In this document: piece after piece, positions 21,201 to 28,873 of the stretch
Position numbering within the stretch: the first letter of the stretch is position 1
Layout: each line of letters opens with the position of its first letter
DNA from: Hungatella sp. UBA7603
Lineage (GTDB): Bacteria > Bacillota > Clostridia > Lachnospirales > Lachnospiraceae
DNA length: 64,000 nucleotides
NCBI GenBank assembly: GCA_002478865.1
Contig: DLJZ01000002.1
Coordinates: forward strand, 408,669-472,668
Reading direction: 5' to 3'
Program-made: the position numbers and the translations under genes
Notes under the pieces: generated by a model
Told to the model about the DNA's origin: nothing
Databases searched by the model: none
What the model saw: the letters and a program-made list of their open reading frames with translations, nothing else

Positions 21201-24200
21201 GGTTTTTCCAAAGGTATTCAAATCCGGCACATACCCATACTTCACCAGTGTTACAGGATATTCTGAGGATAAAATGTTCATCAAACGATGGGCTGCATCC
21301 TTTGTCTTATCCCAGAAATACTGGGTATCGATAGTATCCTTATCCTTATCAACCGTAACAGAGAGTTGATGCAGGGTTGGGTCCAGACGAACCTTGGAAG
21401 GAGCATAGATTTCTTCCAGGGCAAATTCTGCCTGAAGTTGATGTTTTTCTTCATTGAGCTTAAATAAATCTTCCCGGTATAGATTCTTTTCTTCCAGCTT
21501 CTGTTTCAAATCATCGAAGTTTATAATCTTGGAGAGCCCGTAACCGGTTTTATACGTTCCGTCAGATTCCAGACCAGTCTCAATGACATCAACAGCTATC
21601 AACTTTTCTTTTGTAACCGGATCAAGAAGCCAAATCTGGAACTTCGCCCCGCCCAGTAAAGTGGGTTGTGCTCCTGAAGTTTCATCCTTTAACCATTTAT
21701 TTAGGGCAATCTGAAAATGATACCGGGCTAGCCCTCCCGGACCTTCTCCGTGAGTGTTTTTTATCTCCGCGATCCGGTTATTTCTTCCATTCTCATATGG
21801 GTGACGGATGCTTTCCCAGCCTTTATAATCCCCTGCCTTTGGTACAAATACCGCAACAATCTGAGGGCCATTTGGTAAAACATAGCCTACTGCTGGTTCA
21901 TTTTCTACCAGCCAGTATACCTTTCCAGCTTCCAGGATGGAGGTATCAAATTCTCCGTCTGCCCTGGCTCCAGTTTTTGGATCAATGCGGGTTCCACTCT
22001 CATAATGATCAACAGCTTCAAACCTGTTTTTATCTTCCAGATCGTTTAACTGAATGGATGAGAGAGACTTGTTGTCATCAAGCATTTTAAATAGGGTGAA
22101 TTTTGCTCCATTTACCTTTTCCGGTCCATGGGTCGTTCCATTTGGCAGCACTCCTGCACATATCTTCAACACATTAAACTGAACCCATGACCTGTAATTA
22201 TAGAGAGGATTTGTATTCTGAACCAGGGAATCTGCTGTCTGATTCAGATTTTTTCCCGTATACTTTATGGCATTGTATCTTGATTCTAAATCCTTAACAG
22301 GTAGGTTCTTTGAAGGCTCTCCATTTTCTAATGGAAGAGGTTTTTTCTCTCCCATATTTAGATCAAAGGAAAGACCTGTTTCCTGTCTGTCCGGAACTCT
22401 TACCTCTGCAACAAAATAAGTATCATTCCGGTTGATATCCTGGAACGTTGCCACTCCATCATAGGAATTGGTGGTTTCTGTCTTCACGTAATCCGCTAGC
22501 TCTGGGTTTGCTGCATTCACCTTATAGAGAGCCAGCTTTACATTTCCCAGCACCCGGTTAATCTGATAAAACTGATCATTCCAGCCATCCTGCCAGTATT
22601 TCTGAGTTCTAATGGTAAGCTTTGGTTCGTTTTTGATGATAAGATTTTTTCCTCCGGCGGTACCATTTTCCGTGGTTATGATTGTGCCTTCCTTCAGGTA
22701 AGTAGTTAGTACCTCATAGGACTGCAGATAACCTGATGGCGGTGTAATTTCTGCAATGACATAAGAAATCCGGTTTCCATTATCATCAAATATCTTTAAC
22801 GCACTGCTGTCAAAAAGAACCTGACCATTGGAATCACTGGTCTTTTGCTGAATGGCTTTCTTAATGCTGTTTTCCCAGTCATTTTCATTGAAATCCTGTT
22901 TGTTGAAAATACCAAGAACTGCACCCTGAACCGTAGTATCCTTAAGAGCATTCTTTTTGATTACCTTTACCCTTCCAAGGTTCTGGTAGTTTTCGAAGGG
23001 CTTGCTTCCCTGATTGAAATTAAGATCCATTTTCTTTTCGCCACTAGTAATTGCCGCTGTAATGATAAATGGTCCGTAGTAGACCTGGGATCCCATAATC
23101 TCATATCCTGGATAAACACCATCCCCTTGTTCTTTCAGCAGAAATTTAGGATTAATGATGTTACTCGGTACATTTTCTTTAAAGTAATATGTTCCAGGTG
23201 CTATGGGTTGACTCTGATTTGACACCAACGTATTGCTTCCGCTTGGGAGCGCTATCTGGTGGAAACCACTTCCATCCTTTGTATACACCTCAAAGGGAGC
23301 AGAAATATTGCTTGTGTCTGTTCCATCTGCCTGATGAAGAATCTTCTTTAAGGTAACTTCCTTAAATGGTTTGTTGTAGACTATCTTCTTTAAAGGTTTG
23401 GAGCTGGAAAACCACTCTTCCAGCATTTTTCTAGTCACCGGACCGTTTGGTGTTGTTATGGTGCTGGTTTCTTCCTTTACGAAGTTTTTAGGTGCCTCTG
23501 TCTCCTCCACTACATAAGTGGTTCCAGGGTCAAGTGAAATGAATTTTCCACTTTGAGTGATTGCACCTGCATATACTTGCTGACCATTATCCTGTCTTGT
23601 TATTTTGAATTTTGCACTAATGCTGGCCTTCGTATTTGTGATGTCATACTTATAAAACCAGTAAGGAACCTTTTGAGGAACGTTATAAGCATTGACGCTA
23701 TTCTCTTGCTCCCGTCTCACTTCATATGGACCTATCACAGGCTGACTTACGCCATTAATATTGGCTTCCATCATTTTATCCGGATCTTCTGATTCCAGAC
23801 GAGCATCTGTGTTCACTTCGTACCAGTAATATTTTTTTGTAACATCAATACCCTTAACGGTAATGGCTCCATTTGAGTCTGTCTTATAAACAAGACCATT
23901 GCTTACCTCAGTCAGGACTCCTCCATTTTTATCCGAAGAGTAAAGCTTAAAGCTGTAATTTTGCTTGGAAGCACTCTTATTTAAGGTTCCGTTGGTATTA
24001 ATTGCCCAAACGGTTTTATTCAGCTTTAAGGTTCCACCCTTATTGTTCTTAACTTCCAGCTCATTGGTATTAAGAGGAGAAAGGGTAAATTCCTTATAGA
24101 GATACGTCTTGTTGGAAATAATCTCTTGCTTGAACCCATCCTCTGGACGGTTTCCGTCCGAATAACCATCCGGAACGAATTCTACCAATCGATAATTAAA

Positions 24201-27200
24201 CTTAATCCCATCCTTACCCATAACAGGGAGAAGGACATTGAACTGACTGTTTCCATCCAGTGAATAAGATGTTTTTGATCCTACGGATACTTTTGTCCAG
24301 CTACTGCCATTTGTCGATTGTTCAATCCAGAATCTATCATTAAAATCCCCTCTAAGACTGGATGGAACCGGGATGTATGTACCGCTATCCCCTTGTACTA
24401 ACTTTGTAACGTTTAATCGCCCTTCGTTTAAGGTATTGATTACCGTGTTGTCTCCCTGCACAAGATGTGAGATTTCTCCTGCTTTAACAGTCACCGGATA
24501 ATCCTTAGTATCCAGAATATATCCATTGGCGCTTTTTTCCCGGACAACATAATCACCAGGTGATATTGGCTTAAACTGTACCAATCCGTCACTACCTGAC
24601 TTAACTGTCTTAACCTCAGACAGGGAACCGTCTGACTTCTTTTCTAATAGGGAGAATTCCGCCCCTTCCAGTGCCGTTAATATTGGCTGGCCCACATAAC
24701 CATTATTCCAAAGCTGAGCTTTCTTATAAAACTCAACAGAGCCTTTTCCAATCACTCCATTCATCACGGTAACCGTTTCCGATTCCCCTTCTTTAAGAGC
24801 CACTTTTATGTTATTTTCCGTTGTTGATGATTTTGATCCTACTTTTGCCGAAGCAAATGCAGTGCCTGCCGGTGTTTTTTCTTCTCGGATGACATAATTA
24901 CCAGGATCAACCTGAATTTCAATATAACCCCGGTCAGCAGTCGTATAGCTGCCTTCTTCTCCAGATTCTTTCGAAGGATTTACTGCAATGATTCTGGAAT
25001 CTATCTTTTTCCCATTTTGATCAATGACTGTATAGTTTTCATAAGGAGTTTCCTTCCCAGACCCATCCAGAGAAAAGATCTGAAAACCTGCCATTCCAGG
25101 ATACTCCTTTTCCATAGAAAGACCGTAGTCCTTTATGGTTCCCACACCCTCATCAATTTGTTTTTTAATCCGAATCACTGCCGGGCGGTTTACTTCGTGA
25201 ATCTTAATGTCTGCAAAAGAATCCTCGCTTACCAGCGTTCCAGTCCCAAGCTTTGCATACTCCAGATGAGCATTGTTACTTATGGTAAACACGGAAGCGT
25301 CCGAAACACGTGAATCGTTATACTTTAGGAGAAATGGCTCATAGGGATAGCGAGCTGTCACCAAATAAGAGCTGTAAGTCGGTGCCTGGTCCGATACATA
25401 AATATGATCCCCGCTGTTTTGCCCCTGGGTCTTATATTCACGAAATGAAACGGATCCATCTTCATTCTTCTTCGTATCAAGATTGGAACCATCGGCCCAA
25501 ACTGCCGTTACGGAAATCGGCTTCATTTCTCCAGATGCTCCCGCTGTCTTTACGGTCAAAGAGTCTGTTATCTTAAAAGAATCCTTTTCAAATCCCGTAC
25601 GACCATAGGTCTGATAAATAGTTCCTGCTGGCTGCCTTGAGATATCGCCAGAGCTGCCCTTCATCCCCACTTCAATAAGATAGGTAATGTCCACATACTG
25701 TGGAACCCCTTTATCATCTTTAGAGACAACATAGGAATTATCGTTAGGATAAACCCTTTTTTTAATGTGCCAGCTATCATCAGAAACCAGCTTAAGGGCT
25801 GTGTCACTTGGCTGCTCTCCATAGGTCATAGTTTCAATGCTACCGGGATAGGTTACATCGTCCTTATTTGTTTTATCTGCCACCTTTACCTTGGCATAAA
25901 ATGCCACACTATCATCTGGTAAGGTAAATTGCTCGCCTACTGCCCGCTCCCCGTTTCCATCAATCCAGGCGTTAACCGTAATGCTGTCAAGCTTACCAGG
26001 CTGAATTTCATTGTTCTCATTTCCAACGTGAATCTCATAAACGTTTTGACCATTTCCGTTGGAAATAAACTTCACCTTACCCGCTTTTTCTTCTAAATGG
26101 ATGCCTTCTGGAACCTTAAATTCTATTCTGGCATCTTCATAAAGATCAAATAAGGAAAGCTTTCCCCCTGCGGCGTACTCATAAAGAGGTGACGTCTGCA
26201 TGGCATAGGTCAAGGTATAGCTATAAAGAATCCCTGCCTTAATTGGCCCTGTCTGACTCTGAGTGAGATGAAGCTCTACCACATCCTTTTTATCTTCTGC
26301 ATCTGGACCATAGTAGGTAAGTGCCGTTTCATATGGTGATAACTTAACCTCGCTGTTAATGGCTGAACTTAAGGTACTAATACCAAAGCTCTTGACCACT
26401 AAATCAAAAGAGGTTTGTTTTAAAAATGAGAAAAGGGAAGTATCTTCGTTAACTCCCATAAGTGATTCCCGCTCCTCATCTGATAAGGAACGCTCACCCA
26501 GTGAAATAATATCAGCTGCATCAAAAACCATCGGATCTGCCTCAGCCTGAGACGCTGTAGCAATTTTAGGCTCTGCCTCAAATAGAATAGGAACCTTATG
26601 CTTTGATATTGAAATAGAAAGAGCTTTTTCTGAATCCGAACCGTGCTCGCTCTTACTATCCTTATTAACGTTGCTTTTATCATCTGAATTTGGTGTATCT
26701 TTATTACCGGATTCTTCCTTGATTCCGGTTCCCCCATTTGAAGATTTATTGCTATCTGTTTCGGCAACTTTTGTATCAGCACCTTTTATTTCATTACTTT
26801 TTGTCTCATTGTTTGATGCATTATTGCTTGATGTATCATTGTTTGATGTCTCGTTGTTTGATGTATTATTGTTTGATGTTCCATTGTTTGATGACTCATT
26901 GCTTATTGTCTCGTTATCTATTGTTTCATTGCCTGTTGTCTCGTTTCCTGTTGTTTCGTTTCCTGTTGTCTCGTTACCTGTTGTTTCGTTACCTGTTATC
27001 TCATTTCCTGTTGGCTCATTGCTTTTAGTTTCACCATTTTGTACCTGACCATTTTCTCCTGTAACCGTCTGACTACCATTTATTCCACCAGATACTGAAG
27101 AATTAGCGCCCCCTCCAGGAATCGTTGGTTCTAAGCCAGCTTCAACCGGTTCATTCTCGCCCACCACTGCAAACTCACTGATTGAAGCGTCTGTTATGGC

Positions 27201-27758
27201 TATATCCTCTCCAGTGATGTTAAGCCTGAACTGACATTCTCTGTCCTTATAGCCGTTAATACCAATGATCTGGACGCTTTTTAAAGCGGCTTCCTGGCTG
27301 ATCCTGTCAGAAGGATCAAAGTCAGAAAATGGATCTCCACCCAGCGTGTCAGACACGACTACCAGATACATGGCCTTCCCCACTTTTTTTTGTAAAACCA
27401 AGGTTTTTCCTTCTAATTCTTCATATATCTTTTGTATGACCAGATCTTTTTGTTCTCCTTCAAAAGGGACCTGATCCTCAATAAATTCCGGCCTGCGGTC
27501 GGAATCTTTCTTAAGTACTTTTAAAATGGATGACTGGGTGACTTTCACATCAATTACCCTTCTTGCCTCGGAGGGTGTTGCTTCTGACGGGGTCGCCAAA
27601 TCTGCACTGGATGGCGAAGCCGCCTTATGTACTGTGTTTTCTGCCCCAAATGAAGTCATTGCCCCAAGCTGAGATACATTACCCGTAATAATTGCGGCCG
27701 TAAGCAGCCAGGCAACCGCTCGTTTTAAGCGGCTTGCTCTTCTTCTAATACTTTTCAT
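12279..27758 (-). CDS. Giant LPXTG surface protein with many Cna-B/SpaA-type domains
   Basis: About 5159 residues. A signal peptide (basic head, AVAWLLTAAIITG core, end near residue 40) is followed by a TPSEA repeat, a 16-unit pentapeptide tract (residues about 244-323) and a non-repetitive region to about 850. A long array of Cna-B/SpaA-like modules follows, recognised by openings such as GAEFxL and closings such as PYGSYTLKEIKAPEGY; I count roughly two dozen. Within it are a DUF11-like segment (LNYTLTVKNVTKSND, about residue 3240) and an SdrD-B-like start (VSGRIFIDEINRG, about 3660). The end is LPKTGE, a hydrophobic segment and a KKNKEKENN tail, so sortase should link it to the wall. Cna-B modules usually carry Lys-Asn/Asp isopeptide bonds; I did not verify each. 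I chose the start at 27758 because GGAGG lies 8 bases upstream. Adhesion is inferred. Confidence 0.92.
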   Translation of the reverse strand: MKSIRRRASRLKRAVAWLLTAAIITGNVSQLGAMTSFGAENTVHKAASPSSADLATPSEATPSEARRVIDVKVTQSSILKVLKKDSDRRPEFIEDQVPFEGEQKDLVIQKIYEELEGKTLVLQKKVGKAMYLVVVSDTLGGDPFSDFDPSDRISQEAALKSVQIIGINGYKDRECQFRLNITGEDIAITDASISEFAVVGENEPVEAGLEPTIPGGGANSSVSGGINGSQTVTGENGQVQNGETKSNEPTGNEITGNETTGNETTGNETTGNETTGNETIDNETISNESSNNGTSNNNTSNNETSNNDTSSNNASNNETKSNEIKGADTKVAETDSNKSSNGGTGIKEESGNKDTPNSDDKSNVNKDSKSEHGSDSEKALSISISKHKVPILFEAEPKIATASQAEADPMVFDAADIISLGERSLSDEERESLMGVNEDTSLFSFLKQTSFDLVVKSFGISTLSSAINSEVKLSPYETALTYYGPDAEDKKDVVELHLTQSQTGPIKAGILYSYTLTYAMQTSPLYEYAAGGKLSLFDLYEDARIEFKVPEGIHLEEKAGKVKFISNGNGQNVYEIHVGNENNEIQPGKLDSITVNAWIDGNGERAVGEQFTLPDDSVAFYAKVKVADKTNKDDVTYPGSIETMTYGEQPSDTALKLVSDDSWHIKKRVYPNDNSYVVSKDDKGVPQYVDITYLIEVGMKGSSGDISRQPAGTIYQTYGRTGFEKDSFKITDSLTVKTAGASGEMKPISVTAVWADGSNLDTKKNEDGSVSFREYKTQGQNSGDHIYVSDQAPTYSSYLVTARYPYEPFLLKYNDSRVSDASVFTISNNAHLEYAKLGTGTLVSEDSFADIKIHEVNRPAVIRIKKQIDEGVGTIKDYGLSMEKEYPGMAGFQIFSLDGSGKETPYENYTVIDQNGKKIDSRIIAVNPSKESGEEGSYTTADRGYIEIQVDPGNYVIREEKTPAGTAFASAKVGSKSSTTENNIKVALKEGESETVTVMNGVIGKGSVEFYKKAQLWNNGYVGQPILTALEGAEFSLLEKKSDGSLSEVKTVKSGSDGLVQFKPISPGDYVVREKSANGYILDTKDYPVTVKAGEISHLVQGDNTVINTLNEGRLNVTKLVQGDSGTYIPVPSSLRGDFNDRFWIEQSTNGSSWTKVSVGSKTSYSLDGNSQFNVLLPVMGKDGIKFNYRLVEFVPDGYSDGNRPEDGFKQEIISNKTYLYKEFTLSPLNTNELEVKNNKGGTLKLNKTVWAINTNGTLNKSASKQNYSFKLYSSDKNGGVLTEVSNGLVYKTDSNGAITVKGIDVTKKYYWYEVNTDARLESEDPDKMMEANINGVSQPVIGPYEVRREQENSVNAYNVPQKVPYWFYKYDITNTKASISAKFKITRQDNGQQVYAGAITQSGKFISLDPGTTYVVEETEAPKNFVKEETSTITTPNGPVTRKMLEEWFSSSKPLKKIVYNKPFKEVTLKKILHQADGTDTSNISAPFEVYTKDGSGFHQIALPSGSNTLVSNQSQPIAPGTYYFKENVPSNIINPKFLLKEQGDGVYPGYEIMGSQVYYGPFIITAAITSGEKKMDLNFNQGSKPFENYQNLGRVKVIKKNALKDTTVQGAVLGIFNKQDFNENDWENSIKKAIQQKTSDSNGQVLFDSSALKIFDDNGNRISYVIAEITPPSGYLQSYEVLTTYLKEGTIITTENGTAGGKNLIIKNEPKLTIRTQKYWQDGWNDQFYQINRVLGNVKLALYKVNAANPELADYVKTETTNSYDGVATFQDINRNDTYFVAEVRVPDRQETGLSFDLNMGEKKPLPLENGEPSKNLPVKDLESRYNAIKYTGKNLNQTADSLVQNTNPLYNYRSWVQFNVLKICAGVLPNGTTHGPEKVNGAKFTLFKMLDDNKSLSSIQLNDLEDKNRFEAVDHYESGTRIDPKTGARADGEFDTSILEAGKVYWLVENEPAVGYVLPNGPQIVAVFVPKAGDYKGWESIRHPYENGRNNRIAEIKNTHGEGPGGLARYHFQIALNKWLKDETSGAQPTLLGGAKFQIWLLDPVTKEKLIAVDVIETGLESDGTYKTGYGLSKIINFDDLKQKLEEKNLYREDLFKLNEEKHQLQAEFALEEIYAPSKVRLDPTLHQLSVTVDKDKDTIDTQYFWDKTKDAAHRLMNILSSEYPVTLVKYGYVPDLNTFGKTDDALDGLNITRTPLSGVTLELWKYQWKDTGYEYIKAQTYTTTSDGRVVIPGGLSSGHYRIREILPDHLAKTYLTMYNGQVGLYRYFTVGSSPLTVNVYNPERPNLEIEKMTWNGEKPDGLKGIGFTIKRDTGSTLNATVVKTEDGRYVARFSGLESGPYTLLKEDLSTDATKLVTDGYFESQRVAVGYSPKADGEKVALWPENAIVTGNLSTLTVKNPRLSELLIYKKDGETNQSDASLKGASFKVEYMKFRAGIDYAQGQLADVEDPGYKKPEQGFALANGKLLDQGDGSYALKDCPPGWYRITEEKAPEGYTKDTRPVIVAVTGDMGPAYKDTTISIDNRKKVELTITKNLEFGEGFQKDDKLEEKLPAQIVFDVYTYGNNAYQPVLDENGTPVQVKINQFIAKDGHYTGSKSVLLPQNPEGGAYYLKEQEQADWVLSSDNGVENGTLFADGYFQAGGAADFTSKAPVSVTVKNRYAKAKVVLTKVKSEDSTMKLTGGVFQLYSDPEFNNKVGDFTEIGQSGSYEIVFSTKQHHDGQYYIKEVSAPAGYISIKTAFPEGGLLAETGKTTEVTMPNKSGVDLWVTKYSGNGTGEALKPGITFELYKKSSSGTWTYVSQGLTDSSGKVSFLGLSIEPLEAYAVKEVEEKDQGFLKYRMDSFGGEKGTIKPVITDVSKDGGIISGQELYVLADENTILPGVYEFKAHNQEALPLKIFKNDINRQDNPDASIKVTIKVTDKKTGNQVGDVIPVAYGETGTTIQLLPGTYEIEETQVLENQNGYIINRDDERTVYKKEVTIEKGTIPGSLEFTNVKQKTDVTLEKTSLTASLKDLWWNDGQTATYTLTPHVTNTIPLDGFVIRDLGLTMLDSGKNVLPDSEYTNEKYTITSIKPGKSTEQNRIRGGKTGTIMADVTFYDFKGTQVGGVQSVKVSGDGEIGLIRPVSGKNVKSFQISYRDDTLKNSTEHKYILGQDFTPGSVEVGVKLFRQDAKLSNGSYKEEIKYINNQADSTISYREWDSKGTLSQEIKTKMQASFVNIPIVQSKAPVITAEKNVTPMKEVQANDILNYTLTVKNVTKSNDPDIVPMRKPVLIDHIPEGVTVSGEVDGEDRILKAVSIVKGPQGVGIEKTVKKVDALTGQETLFIVLSGELKQNEQVTVGVQAKVAGNIVSYGKNILNKLYVTSDVLQPAFSLNKTGASFMVETNSGDQWPSADLPSGVLLPEEKYRSYGYVSDSAENFMSTGTGLRLFKEVKGNLDTRFVSGTTAGRTAKTIDGDGDTSYDGSVLYRLTINNDSSTNYVSSLQLMDILPTKGDLNADSNDRLSDYRIRFENIQSLSIENKKDDSDPGRKVEDFNYQMSYSNQAFDNKNTVKAAKNGVLSDNGNGFWSGSGSDPSAFRLKITDKDFYLAPGENLVIVYKTTVPYNTSKELEEVAYGYAVNDFALTYSYREGGKNGNEKPTGQMQNSNSTQVLLVPGDVKVSGRIFIDEINRGIQHTEPSRDHLLTDLLPVLSSGYFNVSLIKYGKSGDDEVVGAAGPDARFTFGGLTPAKPFGITGTQFTQDEENSWYVNQALNVSKLKGDDPAHYRIRVTTGQMPVGYEDLVLKLTKPFMMADGENKEAGRSRTPATLRDGGRNQTESADSNFKEGKTGYVSEDFFLWSTSGEYDTTKDIGFVPYRNVKVKKTDSLGNPVKGVHFSIYGPYTNEELETLQNSAITDTKVLGAPAAEGSTTLEDGEAVFQAGDLFYYRNYIVVEDQSPEGFEMDNAQSTEMELMKSFKVKEQKAWVLKSKEFKTEEDKIPSIVTVKNAYKMGSLTFKKVDEATGNGLPGAAFLLKAQSDVPELAWKAFTADVIGNQKSMGVAKAEETDRGMEFETLTGDVTLTGIPYGSYTLSEIRVPEGYDITKKQGDLDFTVSDDGQKVTLPGISGNIITNTRAGYLLTLRKTDSSGNKQVKGISFAIEGPGTYEGKSWVPFSKERLVLKDANNTGYEVKETDAEGLITWNLPYGDYKIKELPSDGYQSIEPFFVRVAAGGNVSLLGSDQRKELTLVSSQQKEINISVENTVKTAPLVIEKRDGESHTTITGAEFELSGNSLIEGAFKAYQEHITGLGVSGVTSGEEDGTLFIRFKVTGTETNKIGTLTQIPYGSYTLKEIKAPEGYILEPGKEWRKEFKLESPEGLILTGNQGVDNEPHVLIIEKQDEITKKLLIGAEFTLVTQDGNYVSLNDTLSYLGVKNQEDETTRFVIGPDGKATIKRLPAGEYILKEIKAPENYSLTGDTKITILSSGNRDAVVVYDVRSEAKIRLIKTSAHDHEKKLAGAEFEIYSDQDLVTKKGTIITGTDGAGESEMLPLGTYYIKETKAPTGFERSDNVYQVTLKNDSDVETIQADGNDFITNRYGTGALIFDKTDKETGEKLKEARFSVTEKKSQVEGAWNDFSSNLKNMSQDDLQNMGMDDLAIEEGKILFTAVNGHISLKGIPYGSYTLKEEMAPTGYLSLSGKAVIDFTLTEDQKEADLGNNNVIVNERAQYEIQLRKTDNLGRSISGMQFRILGPGKYEDGGLLSLFGSERFHAEDDSGTGLFTTGEDGIIKLGLKHGDYQLKEIATDRYDSLEPFYIRVNKDGTITVLKNPDGKVSVPDDQPTELLVTNQISTGRIELEKVDAEEKGIRLNGAEFTLTNLETLVPGAWDSYRSLAAAQGASWDLNQVKGTTITLALQGKGAIENLPYGTYRLTETKAPDGYILGTQPWTREFTLGSTKKEVLYTTSGLLTKTEGPVENMPSAITVLKTNAIFADLRLKGAEFLLKASDGRYVMMYQGSFAGYSPDKSVAGTIVTGDDGQFIIKRLPKDTYTFIETKAPSGYYINNNIPPVTLDGVNRFTISIQDARISTGGDRDDGGGRRPTSPTVTIVPDQVPLANLPADQSVELLQVDDGNVPLARLPKTGERKNNAGKVMVTLSGFMLALYAALTKKNKEKENN
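26790..27029 (-). repeat. 15-bp tandem repeat coding for 16 pentapeptides
   Basis: In the surface-protein gene, 16 consecutive five-residue units are encoded, running from TKSNE through PTGNE, ITGNE, TTGNE (four times), TIDNE, TISNE, SSNNG, TSNNN and similar to a closing TKSNE. The DNA is a 15-bp tandem repeat of 240 bases that keeps the frame, so it can change length without destroying the protein. It probably forms a flexible stalk or spacer. Confidence 0.85.
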
Positions 27759-27934
27759 TTCATACCTCCACTTCTCCGCTTTTCTCAAAAAAAACGGTCT
27801 TATTTATCAATCAAATAGCTAACTTCACATTTATTTTCAAATTATATATAATCCTGGTTACATGATGGTTATTTTTTCCGAATTTTCCATTTTAATCTTA
27901 AATTTTCTTAAAACTTTCTTAACTCATTTTTCGC

Positions 27935-27989
27935 ATTGTAAACCATTGTATTATTTTAAGTTGACAATTCATTTTACCTATGTTAACAT
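27935..27989 (+). promoter_or_regulatory. bioY promoter with overlapping BirA-type biotin operator
   Basis: ATTGTAAACC (27935-27944), 14-base spacer, AGTTGACAAT (27959-27968): the halves are inverted repeats with two mismatches, the form known for BirA operators in Firmicutes. The right half contains the -35 box TTGACA (27961-27966), followed by a 17-base spacer and TAACAT (27984-27989). Biotin-loaded BirA bound here would block the polymerase. No birA gene is in the window. Confidence 0.75.
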
Positions 27990-28029
27990 TCCAATAGAAA
28001 TTTATACTTAATCGGAGGAAAAGCCATTC

Positions 28030-28620
28030 ATGAAAGCAGAGCAATCTTTAAAAAATAATATTAAAAACCCGGCCAAACAACCTTTTACCACAAAGGAACT
28101 TGCCATTGCAGGTATGTTTGCTGCAGTCCTTGCTGTTATTTCTCAGATAGCGATTCCAATGCCAACAGGGGTGCCAATCACCATTCAAATCTTTGGAGTT
28201 GCCCTGGTAGGAATTATTCTTGGTTGGAGGCTTGGAGTTTTAGCCACTGTGGTGTATATTCTTCTCGGAGCAGTTGGCCTTCCTATCTTTTCTAACTTCA
28301 GAGGCGGGATTAATATATTGCTTAGCCTAACAGGAGGATATATCTGGGGATGGGCTATTATGGTTTTCTTATGTGGTTTGAGGCCGAAGACAGGAAGTAA
28401 GTCACTTAACACACTTTTCATGTTTCTGCTTCCAGTTTTAGGTACCATCGTTGACGAAATCATTGGCGGACTCCAGTGGGCTGCATTGTCTGGTGATATG
28501 TCCATATACGGAGTATTTACTTATTCCATGGTGGCATTTGTTCCAAAAGACATATTCCTAACCATCCTGGCTGTTATCATTGGAATTCCGGTCAGAAAAG
28601 CGATTCATAAATTAATATAA
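28030..28620 (+). CDS. bioY: Biotin ECF transporter S component BioY
   Basis: This 196-residue integral membrane protein has about six hydrophobic segments. The BioY pattern is clear: AIPMPTGVPITIQIFGVALVG near the N terminus, LLGAVGLPIFSNFRGG in the middle and LTGGYIWGWAIMVF. BioY captures biotin and works with an ECF module (EcfA/EcfA'/EcfT), none of which is encoded here. The BirA-like operator directly upstream is independent support for the substrate. An ATCGGAGGAAA site precedes the ATG. Single-gene unit, diverging from the surface-protein gene. Confidence 0.93.
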   Translation: MKAEQSLKNNIKNPAKQPFTTKELAIAGMFAAVLAVISQIAIPMPTGVPITIQIFGVALVGIILGWRLGVLATVVYILLGAVGLPIFSNFRGGINILLSLTGGYIWGWAIMVFLCGLRPKTGSKSLNTLFMFLLPVLGTIVDEIIGGLQWAALSGDMSIYGVFTYSMVAFVPKDIFLTILAVIIGIPVRKAIHKLI

Positions 28621-28669
28621 CAAGAGAGGCTATTGTTAATAGCTTTAATAGAAATTAATGCATAGAAAA

Positions 28670-28712
28670 ACGGCTTGGTCGGCTAATATAAGCCGTATCA
28701 AGCTGTTTTTTT
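28670..28712 (+). terminator. Terminator of bioY
   Basis: Outer stem ACGGCTTG/CAAGCTGT (one G-T pair) and inner stem CGGCT/AGCCG, followed by a run of T, 50 bases after the stop codon. Confidence 0.8.
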
Positions 28713-28873
28713 ACGTGATCCTTATGATTTTTATTAAAATAGTATTTTAAATTTATTTTGCCACTCCCACTTTTATTCTTTCTTTTTTACTGGGGTTGCT
28801 TGACAGGAGTGATGATAGATCTTAAAATAGTTTTTAATGCATTAAAAATCAAATGACAAAGAAGGTATTCACC

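Noticed and set aside
26790..27029. The 15-bp tandem repeat looked at as a possible CRISPR array.
   Set aside because: Units are contiguous without spacers, in codon phase and inside a coding frame.
12279..27758. Several long open frames on the + strand inside the giant surface-protein gene (for example near 21668-22090 and 26671-27048).
   Set aside because: They are antisense shadows; the one at 26671-27048 is simply the repeat tract read in reverse, and none has a ribosome-binding site or recognisable sequence.
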